Below, piece by piece: positions 1 to 10,010 of a stretch of 64,000 nucleotides of DNA. Source of the DNA: Nansenia antarctica. Lineage: Eukaryota > Chordata > Actinopteri > Argentiniformes > Microstomatidae. The notes under the pieces were generated by a model that saw nothing but the letters and a program-made list of their open reading frames with translations, searched no databases and was not told the origin of the DNA. The DNA is taken from positions 20,921,622 to 20,985,621 of the forward strand of contig OZ022351.1 of the NCBI GenBank assembly GCA_963989245.1, in the 5' to 3' direction. The translations under genes were made by a program, and so were the position numbers. Within the stretch, counting starts at the first letter, position 1. Every line of letters begins with the position of its first letter.

Positions 1-291
1 CGCAGGGGCCAAAGAAGTTACTTCTCATGATACAGTGTGTGTGAAGATAGAAGGATAGGAGGATGATAGGAGGGGGGGATGGTAGGAGGAGGAGGGGTAC
101 AAGGGTACATTTCATCTCTCAGTCAGAAAGATCAAGATAAGACAAATGTGTGCATGTGAGAATGTGTCAATTTTGGTTGCCTAAAATAAAGAGGAAATAG
201 ACATCTTCAGCCCTCCCCAGCCCCCTCCCTCGTTCACAGGACACGTCAAACCACACTCAGTCCACTTCTCTCTGAGCTGGTGGCCTAGTAG

Positions 292-294
292 TGT

Positions 295-334
<40 letters not shown>
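292..334. repeat. (TG)n microsatellite
   Basis: About 20 consecutive TG dinucleotides are visible, interrupted only near the left edge. Confidence 0.95.
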
Positions 335-335
<1 letters not shown>

Positions 336-703
336 GTCAGAGCTGATACTGGCCTGCGGAGGTGAAACTAGATGGGACCACTTTTCCATGGAAATGAACT
401 ATTATTGCTTGCTGATGTGCTTGAATAAATATTATCTTAATGAACAGTTCAGTAGTGGTGCCTAATATTTGATTGGATCATTTTATCTTAAGAAGTTATA
501 TCAAGGACGTCTCGTTGAGATTAAACGAACTCGCTTGTAAGTGACGACTCAATTAAATCGATTCTGGAGAAGTTGATCGCCTTACAGTGGGAATTGCAAG
601 GTAACTCACGTATTGATAACCGTACAATATTTTGCCCCCCTAACACCCCCCCCCCCCGATAATCTATACATTGTAAGAGGCAATTCATCAACGATACATC
701 ACA

Positions 704-808
704 ATATCTGTTAACTGGTATTTCATAATGTGCCTCCAGTGTTGCAGCATTCAGGATATCTGTGTTAACTGGTATTTCATAACGTGGTTCCAGTGTTGCA
801 GCATTCAG
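704..808. repeat. Two-copy tandem repeat, about 52 bp
   Basis: Two adjacent near-identical units, each running from atatctg to gcattcag, start at 704 and 756. They differ by a few substitutions and a 2-bp indel. Confidence 0.85.
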
Positions 809-1332
809 CAGAAACCTTTGTTTTCCACAACACTACAGGCGAAGGTCCTTGCAAATAAATAGTCGTAGCCCTCGGGGAGTTAAAGGGAAGCCTTGTTTTG
901 AAATATAATCGTTCCAGACTTTAGATGTTGTATCTGTTTTTCCCCGCTTTGCGCCATTTCAGCCATTCATCTTCTTAATTTTGATAACATCACAACATTC
1001 TGATAGAACATTGACATGCTAGAAACACATAACTACACATAATTAGATGATCACACAGCCCCAAACGCGAACACATCCCAAAACGAACGTATTTACAAAA
1101 GTCTCCCTTACCAGTAGCCTATGGCAAAGGAGTATAGTAAATCCAATCCACAAATTATGAGTATTTTGTGATCGTTAAACTGCTGTTTATTATATCGAGT
1201 GGGTACTTTAAAACGTCAAGTTTCGTGTTATGAAAGAAAACGAGTCTGCGAGTGGTTTCGGCTGCGTTCGTAAATTCGCTCTGGAAATCTGATCAGCAGT
1301 CATGGAATGCCTCTTGTCCAATCAAATGACTT

Positions 1333-1481
1333 GTTCTATATCGTGGAGCTCCGCCCCATAGGGGAGCTCTGCTCCTATTGGTTTACCCGCTACCTAAAGT
1401 AGCCAATGACTGAATTTTTCAATGCCTGCGCCCGCCTGGGGTGCTATATAAAGGGGCGTCATTCGCTCCATCATTCTCCCA
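1333..1481 (+). repeat. DIRS left inverted terminal repeat
   Basis: The reverse complement of this segment is found at 6462-6633, apart from about 45 bp of extra, divergent sequence at the outer right end. It contains a TATA-like ctatataaa at about 1444-1452, roughly 110 bp before the first reading frame, so it probably holds the element's promoter. Confidence 0.92.
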
Positions 1482-1564
1482 AAAAGTTCAGCACGGGTTT
1501 ATATCTGAAGACTGAGAAGGACGACTACTAAGACTGGAGGACCCGCCAGACTTTTCCCTTCAAG

Positions 1565-1885
1565 ATGGATCGTCCGCCGCCTATGGAGAAGTTCCTCCGG
1601 GACGCCTGCCGCTGCGACTTCCAAGCAGCGGAGGACGCTTTTCAGCGGAGGAGACTTTTCCCTTCAGCGATGGATCGTTCGCCGCCGACCACGAAGAAGT
1701 TCCTCTGGGACACCTGCCGCTGCGATTTTCTAGCAGCGGAGGACAAGCAAGAACGGCGTTCTGGGCAGGCACCTCCCCAAGTAGGGATGGTCCCGCCCGC
1801 TCAGCCGGCCCTGACATCACGCCGCCCTCACCCAGCTGAGTGGTCGGTGCCGGTGTCAGAATCAGAAAGCTCTGATGAGAGCTAG
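1565..1885 (+). CDS. DIRS gag-like ORF, short
   Basis: This 106-residue frame starts about 85 bp after the left terminal repeat, where DIRS elements carry their gag-like ORF1. The protein has an internal tandem duplication: a block beginning MDR and containing the pattern KFL-x-D-x-CRCDF-x-AAED occurs near residues 1-24 and again near 36-60. It ends in an acidic Ser-rich tail. DIRS ORF1 proteins are usually several times longer, so the stop at 1885 probably marks a truncation; further proline-rich coding-like sequence follows in other frames. No enzymatic domain is visible. Assignment rests on position and composition. Confidence 0.55.
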   Translation: MDRPPPMEKFLRDACRCDFQAAEDAFQRRRLFPSAMDRSPPTTKKFLWDTCRCDFLAAEDKQERRSGQAPPQVGMVPPAQPALTSRRPHPAEWSVPVSESESSDES

Positions 1886-2256
1886 CGGCAGGTAGAGCAC
1901 ACGTGCTCCCCGCCCTCGCCGCCCCATCTCGGTGCGCAGGCGGCGGCAGCGGCGAATAACATCGCCGTGTTTAACGCCGCCATTGCGAAAATCACTGCGA
2001 AACGGAGGTTTCGGCGTGATGCGGCACTGGCTCTACCTCTAAACGACGGAGCCATGCCCCACTCGGCATCCCCAGCCCCCGCCGCTGACCACTGGGAGGG
2101 CCCGCTACGGCCCCCCACGGCAGCGTGGCCCGGTTTCACGGGCGGAGGGGTCGGTAATGACCCCACCACCGGTTTCCTCTTCATGGCTGCTACCTCATAA
2201 AGAGGCAAAAGAAGGAAAATCCCCACCTTACTTTTTCAGTAAAGGAGATTTTTCCC

Positions 2257-2868
2257 ATGTTATCTACCGGAGCGGAGACCCACCTGCCTTGTCGGAGCGT
2301 GGTCCAATCGCTACCGGTTAGAAACAAGGCGGAGACTGGCCCAGCTTACCAGCGTGTGGCCAGCTCTCTGCCTAGCGGACTAACCCCTATCACGACACAA
2401 AGGGGGTTAAACACCCCTGTCTGTAGCCGTATGGAGGGACCGTTATTTACATCAAAAACTCCTCCATGTCTATCAAGACCTGGCCCAGCTCATGAGCGTG
2501 CGGCCGGTTCTTTGATTATCAGGCATAATAAACCTGCGTCAATAAAGAGCATTGTTACACATAACAAACACTCTTTACAGACGGCAGCCCATCCCTTTCG
2601 AAATGACCCCACCTTGGGCTGTGCCACCTCCTCGGTGTGCAGCGGCGGCTGGGATCATACAGAAATTCAAGTTTTTTCTGTCGACTGCACCACAACAGAC
2701 GGTCCAGCCGCTGTCGTTGCGTTATGCAGAATGACTAGAAGGGACAGGTATTCTGTCGGGCTGGCTAGACAGGACATTGAGCTCAGGAGGGGATATGCAC
2801 TACAGTTCATTCAGCCTCCTCCGCCCTTCAGGGGCGTGAGAGAGACTGTTTTTTGTCCTGCCCGATAA
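2257..2868 (+). pseudogene. DIRS pol N-terminal fragment, out of frame with RT
   Basis: A 203-codon open frame whose last 60 or so residues resemble the segment just before the RT domain in DIRS pol, including an RRGYALQF block. It ends at 2868 in a different frame from the RT, which is open from 2853. The shift falls near a run of six T residues at about 2850, so a slippage indel is a simple explanation. The first two thirds have no recognisable domain. Confidence 0.5.
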
Positions 2869-4598
2869 AGACACGTGCGCTCCAGGAGGAGATTACGAAT
2901 CTCCTAACAAAGGGCGCAGTGACAATGGTTCCGAGGGACCAGTGGGACATGGGGTGGTACTCCCCGTATTTCCTTGTCCCAAAGAAATCCGGAGGCATGA
3001 GACCCATACTAGATTTAAGGGTCCTCAACGAGAGAGTGGCGAAACGCCCCTTTCGTATGTTGACGACGAGGCGCCTTCTGTCTTGTATACAGAAAGGCGA
3101 CTACGGAATCAGCATAGACCTGAGGGACGCGTATTTTCATGTGCCAATCACAGAGAGGCACAGGAAATTTCTACGTTTTGCCTTCCAAGGGAAGGTTTAC
3201 GAGTACACGCGCCTGCCCTTCGGGTACGCGCTTGCTCCTCGAACTTTCTCCAAATGCGTGCAGACAGCACTCGAACCACTGAGGCGAAACGGGATACGCA
3301 TATTAGCTTATCTCGACGACCTACTGGTCTTGGCCCAATGCCCAAATCGAGCCATTCGGGACGCAACCTCACTGGTGCAGCACCTCACTCAGCTGGGGTT
3401 AGCTGTCAACTGGACAAAGAGTGCTCCGTGGCCAGCTCAACAGTTTTCCTATCTAGGCATTCAGTTGGATACTGCCAAGATGAGGGCCAGTTTATCGGCA
3501 CCACGGAGAGCGACACTGACGTCAGCTCTCCGGGTGTGTCGAGTGACAAATACAATCACCGCTCTGTCAATGATGTCCTTACTAGGACTGATGTCTGCAG
3601 CCCATGTAGTGGTCCCCTTAGGCCTATTACACATGCGCAGACTGCAGAGGTGGTTCGCACGACTGCGACTGGATCCAGTGAGACACCGTCGCAAGTTGAT
3701 TGTAATACCGAGATCGGTCAAGACCGACCTGAGCTACTGGAGAGACCCGCGCGTCATCGCGCGCGGAGTCGCCATGGGCAGACCGGCATCCCACTACCCA
3801 GTCTTCACGGACGCGTCGTTGACTGGGTGGGGAGGAGTGTGTCAGGCAGGTTCGGTGGCAGGAAGATGGGGACCGTTAGAGACGCGTCACATCAACCTGC
3901 TGGAACTCGAGGCGGTGAAGTTAACGCTACTTCATTTTGCCCCAGTGTTAAAGGATCTGGACGTGTTAGTCAGATCCGACAACAGGACAACAGTAGCATA
4001 CATCAATCGTCAAGGGGGAGTACGCTCAGCGTCACTTCATCGCCTAGCGACAGATATATGGCTGTGGGCTGTCACACACCTGAGTTCGCTAAAAGCTCTC
4101 CACATTCCAGGTCTGCTCAACGAAGGAGCAGATCTGTTATCACGGGGAGGCCCGAGGGACGACGACTGGAGGTTAGCACCCTCCATTGTGTCTCTGATTT
4201 GGGCACGGTTCGGGCAAGCAGAAGTGGATCTGTTTGCGTCCCGGACGAATGCGCAGTGTCGCCTTTGGTTCTCCCTGCGCGAACAGGACAACCCGCCATT
4301 GGGAGTCGATGCATTCGCACACCACCCATGGCCGAGGGTCCTGTTATACGCGTTCCCACCCCTGACATCTATCCTCCCACTGTTGGCACGAGTGAGGTCA
4401 GAGAGGCTAGAGTTAATTCTTGTAGCCCCGGACCGTCCCGGAGCCCCGTGGTTTCCGGAACTGATGGAGATGTTGGTAGAGGGCCCATGGCCCATACCTC
4501 ATCGACAAGATGCACTCTCTCAGGCCAGAGGCTTGGTGAGGGGGCCGCCTATGATGGGGGGCCCCCTCATGGCCTGGTTACTGAGAGGGATTTGTTAG
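2853..4598 (+). CDS. DIRS reverse transcriptase / RNase H polyprotein
   Basis: A 581-residue frame copying element RNA into DNA. RT motifs run in order: FLVPKKSGG near residue 40, RPILDLRVLN near 52, SIDLRDAYFHVPI near 92, RLPFGYALAPRTF near 120, and the catalytic box YLDD at 153-156. A DIRS/Ty3-type RNase H follows, with an FTDAS box and later SDN. The last 130 residues, including VDLFASRTNAQC, resemble the methyltransferase-like tail found in many DIRS pol proteins. The ATG at 2853 may not be the real start because of the frame disruption just upstream. The 3' end overlaps the recombinase in another frame, as is normal for this group. Confidence 0.93.
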   Translation: MSCPIKTRALQEEITNLLTKGAVTMVPRDQWDMGWYSPYFLVPKKSGGMRPILDLRVLNERVAKRPFRMLTTRRLLSCIQKGDYGISIDLRDAYFHVPITERHRKFLRFAFQGKVYEYTRLPFGYALAPRTFSKCVQTALEPLRRNGIRILAYLDDLLVLAQCPNRAIRDATSLVQHLTQLGLAVNWTKSAPWPAQQFSYLGIQLDTAKMRASLSAPRRATLTSALRVCRVTNTITALSMMSLLGLMSAAHVVVPLGLLHMRRLQRWFARLRLDPVRHRRKLIVIPRSVKTDLSYWRDPRVIARGVAMGRPASHYPVFTDASLTGWGGVCQAGSVAGRWGPLETRHINLLELEAVKLTLLHFAPVLKDLDVLVRSDNRTTVAYINRQGGVRSASLHRLATDIWLWAVTHLSSLKALHIPGLLNEGADLLSRGGPRDDDWRLAPSIVSLIWARFGQAEVDLFASRTNAQCRLWFSLREQDNPPLGVDAFAHHPWPRVLLYAFPPLTSILPLLARVRSERLELILVAPDRPGAPWFPELMEMLVEGPWPIPHRQDALSQARGLVRGPPMMGGPLMAWLLRGIC

Positions 4599-5611
4599 AA
4601 CGCAGGGGTCTGACAGACGCGGTCATTCAGACCATTCAGAGTGCGCGCGCGCAATCCACTGCAAAGGGATATGCGGCGCGCTGGCGAGTGTTTACACAGT
4701 GGTGTGAGGGACAGGACGTTGACCCAGTCTGCTGTCGGGTCGAAACGTTCTTGTGCTTCTTACAGTCGCTGTTTGACAATGGATTGGCGGCGGGAACTAT
4801 TAAAGTTTACGCGGCTGCCATCTCAGCTTGTCATGAGGGTTTTGCGACAACGACACTGTTCAGTCATTCGCTGGTTAAGCGTTTTTTGACTGGAGTGTGT
4901 AGGCTTAGACGCCCTCTTAGGACTCTAATGCCAAAATGGGACCTGTCGATTGTGCTAGAGGCGCTGTGCGTGCCCCCATTCGAACCCATTGACACTGTGT
5001 CGTTGCGTTTATTGTCTCTCAAGACGGGTCTACTCCTCGCCTTGACTACGGCTAAGCGAGTGAGTGATTTATGTGCTCTCTCGACACGGGCAGATTGTTT
5101 GATCATATCTGATGACGAAACAAAAGCTGTGTTACGCCCTAACCCGGCTTTTATCCCTAAGGTTAATCGTGGGTTTAGGGTTCAGAGCTGTGCTCTGAGC
5201 GCCTTTTTTCCTCCTCCTCACGACGGAGAGAGGGAGAGGCGTTTACATTGTCTATGTCCGGTGCGCGCGTTGGCACAATATGTGAAGCGCACGGCAGGAC
5301 TGAGATCTTCTCCCCAGCTTCTGATCTGCTACGGCGGACAGAAAGCCGGGGCACCACTCTCGAAGCAGAGGCTGTCCCATTGGATTTGCGAGGCTATTAG
5401 CGAATCGAAGGGGCAGCCCGTGCCGACTGGCATTCGGGCTCATTCCACCAGGGGCATGGCCACATCAGTGGCCATTCTCAGGGGAGTGGGAGTGGAGGAG
5501 ATATGTGAGGCGGCGTCTTGGTCGTCGCCATCACCGTTTGTACGGTATTACTTGAAAGATATTTCTTCCTCATCCTTTTCTCATTCTGTCCTCAGTTTTG
5601 CTGATGACTGA
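4583..5611 (+). CDS. DIRS tyrosine recombinase
   Basis: The recombinase would integrate the circular DNA intermediate by tyrosine-mediated strand exchange. The N-terminal SAM-like core-binding region is recognisable (STAKGYAARWRVFTQWC, then an AAGTIKVYAAAIS-like stretch). The catalytic part shows an Arg in AKRVSDL, the H-x-x-R box in AHSTRG (His codon at 5441-5443) and a nucleophile-region RYYLKD near 5540-5555. The frame is open from 2942, but the part before about 4580 overlaps RT and reads as a shadow. The start coordinate is where similarity begins, not a proven initiation codon. The C-terminal codons form the first copy of a downstream tandem repeat. Confidence 0.9.
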   Translation, partial: ERDLLERRGLTDAVIQTIQSARAQSTAKGYAARWRVFTQWCEGQDVDPVCCRVETFLCFLQSLFDNGLAAGTIKVYAAAISACHEGFATTTLFSHSLVKRFLTGVCRLRRPLRTLMPKWDLSIVLEALCVPPFEPIDTVSLRLLSLKTGLLLALTTAKRVSDLCALSTRADCLIISDDETKAVLRPNPAFIPKVNRGFRVQSCALSAFFPPPHDGERERRLHCLCPVRALAQYVKRTAGLRSSPQLLICYGGQKAGAPLSKQRLSHWICEAISESKGQPVPTGIRAHSTRGMATSVAILRGVGVEEICEAASWSSPSPFVRYYLKDISSSSFSHSVLSFADD

Positions 5612-6176
5612 TGTAGTGGGGAAGGCACTTGGATTACCCTGGTCATGGGGATTCTATTCAAGTGCTGTCAGGATGAATACGGATGTGCCTGGGGAGGGGA
5701 CCCTCCTCTAGGACATGTTCCGTTAGATCAACAACCCTACGTGCTCACGTAAGGGTTAGATCAGTGATATTTCTTCCGCATCCTTTTCTCATTCTGTCCT
5801 CAGTTTTGCTGATGACTGATGTAGTGGGGAAGGCACTTGGATTACCCTGGTCATGGGGATTCTATTCAAGTGCTGTCAGGATGAATACGGATGTGCCTGG
5901 AGAGGGGACCCTCCTCCAGGACATGTTCGGTTAGATCAACAACCCAACGTAAGGGTTAGGTAAGTGATATTTCTTCGTCATCCTTTTCTCATTCTGTCCT
6001 CAGTTTGCTGAGGACTGATGTAGTGGGGATGGCACTTGGATTACCCTGGTTGGGGATGCTATTCAAGTGCTGTCAGGATGATTACGGATGTGCCTGGGGA
6101 GGGGACCTCCTCCAGGACATGTTCCGTTAGATCTACGACCCTGCGTGCTCACGTAAGGGCTAGATCAGTGGAGCAG
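5558..6176 (+). repeat. Threefold tandem repeat, about 200 bp units, DIRS 3' region
   Basis: Units start at 5558, 5767 and 5966, each with gatatttctt followed by a catccttttctcattctg block. Each carries the same downstream landmarks (gatgtagtgggg, aagtgctgtcagga, acatgttc). Unit 1 includes the last codons and stop of the recombinase; units 2 and 3 are noncoding copies. Confidence 0.93.
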
Positions 6177-6308
6177 ACTCGGTGTGGGTGGGGCCAACTT
6201 TTTAAGGTTGTCTTGAACCAACATCAGTGGTCAGCTCCGGGTGCCGCTGAGATTGTTTTCGGATTAATAGTCTCAGTGGGGGTACATTTGGCCTCGCTCG
6301 CTCCGCCT

Positions 6309-6411
6309 AAACCAATAGGAGCAGAGCTCCCCTATGGGGCGGAGCTCCACGATATAGAACGATAGTTATGGAGATAGACTCCAGTTCTATGAGTGGAGCG
6401 GAGCCCCATAG
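6309..6411. repeat. DIRS internal complementary region
   Basis: The first half is the reverse complement of the left outer end (1333-1383). The second half is the reverse complement of the right outer end (6582-6633). They abut at the sequence gaacgatag, as if templated on the joined ends of a circle. This element guides circle formation in the DIRS1 replication model. Confidence 0.93.
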
Positions 6412-6461
6412 GGCTGCTGGCCCACTTCGACTCGTTCAAACCCGGCTGTTTTGTATATGTT

Positions 6462-6633
6462 TGGGAGAATGAGGGAGCGAAGGACGCCCCTTTATATAGC
6501 ACCCCAGGCGGGCGCAGGCATTGAAAAATTCAGTCATTGGCTACTTTAGGTAGCGGGTAAACCAATAGGAGCAGAGCTCCCCTATGGGGCTCCGCTCCAC
6601 TCATAGAACTGGAGTCTATCTCCATAACTATCG
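6462..6633 (-). repeat. DIRS right inverted terminal repeat
   Basis: Inverted copy of 1333-1481 that extends about 45 bp further, ending ccataactatcg. The extra end is also represented in the internal complementary region, so it belongs to the element. Confidence 0.92.
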
Positions 6634-6762
6634 TATGTGCTAGATCATATCTCCTTCCTTTTTCTCTACCTGTGGTCAGTATCTCAGGCTACTCTTACTA
6701 TTGTATATCACATATTCTTACATGTTTATGTATGTGTAGTAAACTAGTTATTATTTCCAAAG

Positions 6763-7218
6763 ACACACTGAAGAAGTTGGAGGACGCGAAAAAGAGCTAT
6801 GAACTGAAGTTATGAAACAAGAATTTTATGAACATAGCGAAACTGAATGTGTGAACACACAAACTGAATGTGTGATATGTGCTAGATGTCTACTTATTTT
6901 TCTCTCCCAAACAGACACAAAAACAAAACTTGAAGAACAAAAAAAACCAAACATCCAGTGACCTCTCTGAGAGAAAGACTGCTCTGGAGAGAGAACCTTC
7001 AGGTGAGATGATTCCATAGGACAGAAACAGATACTGCTCAGTCCTGCTAGGAATGACTGGTTGGAGTCCTACAAAATAGCACAGCCTATCACGACTAGTG
7101 TACTCAACATAACAAGCCCTATAACTGTTTTCTGTTACAGAGCCAAAGAAACCAAATGAAGAGCTGAAGAAGGTACTGGCTGAACTTACCAGATGGACAC
7201 GTTTCAAACAGTCAGCAG
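6763..7218 (+). pseudogene. Coiled-coil exons of a truncated TRIM-like relative
   Basis: Three exon-like blocks lie just after the DIRS element. One at about 6763-6823 encodes TLKKLEDAKKSYEL and then stops. It matches blocks downstream of the SPRY exons of genes B and C (about 42388 and 56730). A second, 6915-7002 (88 bp), has a good acceptor (ctcccaaacag) and donor (cag|gtgag). A third, 7141-7218 (78 bp), has acceptor tctgttacag and donor cag|gtgag, and ends WTRFKQSA. Blocks two and three join in phase and read as a charged coil. No RING or SPRY exon accompanies them, so this looks like the remainder of a paralog whose 5' part was lost or displaced by the DIRS insertion. Confidence 0.5.
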
Positions 7219-8139
7219 GTGAGCCTTATTCTGTGATGCCACCCTGCCCCCTACTGGGCATCACTGGGTAGTGACAAGAGACAGGGCTGCGATCCTTTCT
7301 GCCATTCAGTAAAAGTCTGATAATAATTAAGTTAGTAGATGGAGAATAGGCCAATTAGATCAGTTAGATTTGGGACAAGGAAAGTGAATCAGACTTGTAG
7401 TGTTGGTCCTCCTCTGGTAAGCCAGCTCCAGTGTTGCTGTTTGTTCAGAGTTGATATTGCTGCCGCTTAACCTGCACCGGAATGTTCTTGAGGCGCGTGC
7501 GTGGTGCGACTCAGATAGCGGGAGAGACATGCAGACAGCGTAACGGAGCATATTTACTAACATTACGTTAAAAAGAATTGAATTGAATTCCCCTCTCTCT
7601 CCCTCTCTAAAACAAAACAAAAATTGAGAGAGAGGGAAATTCAAGCACTTTCAAGGACCCATGTCTATTTTTCAAAACTTTCAAGGACCCGTGGGAACCC
7701 TGCATTTTGATCATGCTGATATTTTGATATCATATTATTTTCGAGGGCTTTAATGCTTTAATAATCAGAATGAGAGATGAATACATATGGGGCTTTTTAA
7801 TATTATTATTTGTATTATTATCATTGTTTTTAATTATTTTCTTTGGTTAAAAATGGAGCTCCTGAGATCAGAATGTTCAGAAAACATGCATTATGACGTC
7901 ATAATGACATTTGACGTCACAATCAAATGTCCGCTCCAGAAGCCACGCGCCAGTGTATCAGGCCAGTTGAACTTCGGTATGAGAAGGAGCAACACGCGTT
8001 ACACAAGCAAGGTAAGCCTGTGTTAGCTACTTGTCAAAGTCTATGGGCTTGTGATATTAGTGATATTATTAATGTCTAGCTAGCTAGCCTGCCCTGTACT
8101 CACTGTGATATTAATGTGGAACATAGAAAGGAAGTGGGA
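7219..8139. other. Spacer with TRIM-unit intron homology
   Basis: The part at about 7240-7470 resembles intron sequence near 42460-42560 and 25780-25900 (shared blocks such as ctactgggcatca and agatggagaataggcc). This ties the region to the same ancestral duplication unit. The rest has no supportable gene. Confidence 0.6.
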
Positions 8140-8600
8140 TGACCTTACCCAGTGAGCATTTTTACGTTGATTAGACGTCTAAACAACGTCTAAATGGCCC
8201 GTAGACGTCTAGGCCAAATCGAGGCTAAATATCGGCCATATTGGATATTTAAAAAACGTCTATGTTTAGACGTTGAAATGCCGTTGAAACATAGACGTTG
8301 TTTCCCTTTCTATGTTTCAACGGCATTTCAACGTCTAAACATAGACGTTGTTTCAATTTCCAATTTAGCCTAAATTTAGCTTAATTATAACCTAGACATT
8401 GAAACACCGGTGTTTAAACCTCTAGGCTAAAACAAAGCATAATGGAGGTGAAATTGAAACGACTGTTTCTATAGGCATTTCAACGGCAGACTATATAGCT
8501 GTTGAAATGCAGTTTAAACAGACGTTTCAATTTCCAATTTCACATCAATTTAGCTTTGTTATAGCCTAGACGTTTAAACACTTAGTATAAGTAGACAAAT
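8140..8600. repeat. Hairpin-rich repeat of acgtct / gttgaaa words
   Basis: Many copies of short words such as gacgtct, acgtctaaac and gttgaaac occur in both orientations. At 8258-8346 they form a near-perfect inverted repeat: arms of about 37 bp around a loop of about 13 bp. This looks like a non-autonomous DNA transposon, but no target-site duplication could be fixed. Confidence 0.65.
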
Positions 8601-8670
8601 ACAATTTTCATGAGTAATAAGTAAATATAAATAAGGAAATATGAATAGGAACATGTATTTATTTAGGGAA

Positions 8671-8957
8671 CTAGTAAATACGAAATAAAAATAAGGAAAA
8701 AAGAATATTAAATATTAACAATGTTGATTGTTGTGGAACATTTAACAACATAATAACATATTTAATAACATAATAACAATGAAATAGGAACATTTAACTA
8801 GTAAACATTTAACTAGTAAATACAAAATAAAAATAAGGAAAAAAGAATATTAAATATTAACAATGTTGATTGATGTGGAACATTTAACAACATAATAACA
8901 ACATATTTAACAACATTTAATAACATAATAACAATGAAATAGGAACATTTAACAACA
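8671..8957. repeat. AT-rich tandem duplication, about 142-bp units
   Basis: The segment starting ctagtaaatacgaaat at 8671 recurs at about 8813 with few changes. Both copies carry aagaatattaaatattaac and acatttaacaacataat. Confidence 0.85.
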
Positions 8958-10010
8958 TAATAGTATTTATTGACAGTTATGGAGACAACATTTAGGTTGG
9001 GTTATTCTGTCTGTAGCCAGCACCGCCCGTTCTGCCTGGGGCCTGCTTCAGGTGATCTCCAATGCTCGCCCTTGCCTCCACCTCTGTGACCTTTTTTAGG
9101 TTCATGACAGCTTCTGTAATTAAATAAAGCAAAAGAAAAGTTATTTTCACAGAAGAATCCCATTTAAAACTTTAAAAAGCAAGAGTAAAGAGCCAGATAA
9201 ATTGTGGATTGCCTACTATGTGCCAAAGAAAATGTAATATGCTTGAATGTCTGGTGCCCTGTAGCTCTTGTTCCTATAGTGAGCAAATGTTTGACACTCG
9301 CCACAAAATAATCTGTAGTATGCTACCACCCACCCTAGACCCCCGTGTATGGATAGTAGAGTTGAAGCCGTTGCTATAGACAACAAACCTTTAGTGCACA
9401 CCTTTTTGATCAAGTCAAGTTAGCTGATGACGGTGCAGGCCTGATCAACAACAACATGGCGGCCTACAGTACAGAGATCAAAGTTCTAAATTGGAATCGA
9501 ATTCATAAGTGGAAAATTCTAATGCATTTAACCAGGTTTGATGTGTGTTGAAGATCAGATGTCTGTGAGCACTGAAGACAGCTGGTCTGCACAGCGCTTC
9601 ACAGAGTACAAACCACTTAACACAAACTGATAAAACTCCATATAGCCATGTAATTACCTCATTGACAATGTTGTTACTAGTTATAGTACTATACCGGTAT
9701 AGAGGTTATTAACTTACTATACGGGTATAGAGGTCTTCATGTCAAATATAAGGCTTTTGTTTTGGACGCATCCACCTACTTTAGTGATGATGCCGGTAGG
9801 TATATTTAGCCAAAAATAGCTAGCTAGTTAAAAACAAGAAGACAGAGTGGTCTTGGAAGTTATATAACTCCACAATGTTGACATATAGAAAAAGCAAACA
9901 AGCCAATGCTAAGCCGAAAGACTTGATACATGTTGATAAAAAGAGTAGATACATTTTAGTATAGCTGAACTAGCTAGCTCACCCTGGGAGAGGTACTGCA
10001 GCGCAGACAG
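8958..10010. other. No recognisable gene
   Basis: I found no domain, splice-bounded exon or clear transposon termini in this stretch. The small open frames are short and have no recognisable composition. Confidence 0.5.

Larger units (their letters stand above)
1..1332. other. Sparse intergenic sequence
   Basis: I see no gene here. It holds a TG dinucleotide run and a short two-copy tandem repeat, both listed separately, and otherwise AT-rich unique-looking sequence up to the DIRS left end. Confidence 0.6.
1333..6633 (+). mobile_element. DIRS-type tyrosine-recombinase retrotransposon
   Basis: A 5.3-kb element with the full structural signature of the DIRS1 group. It has inverted terminal repeats (1333-1481 and 6462-6633), a reverse transcriptase/RNase H reading frame, an overlapping tyrosine recombinase frame, and an internal complementary region (6309-6411) matching the joined outer ends. 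It lacks direct LTRs and an integrase, as DIRS elements do. It is probably defective: the gag-like frame is short and the upstream pol frame is shifted against the RT frame. It lies directly upstream of TRIM-like coil exons and may have displaced the 5' part of that gene. Confidence 0.95.

Noticed and set aside
2942..4580. Long open frame upstream of the recombinase
   Set aside because: It overlaps the RT/RNase H frame, has no domain and a composition typical of a frame shadow. Only the part after about 4580 is recombinase.
7360..7644. Minus-strand 94-codon frame
   Set aside because: It overlaps intron-like sequence shared with the TRIM units, and no domain or splice support is visible.
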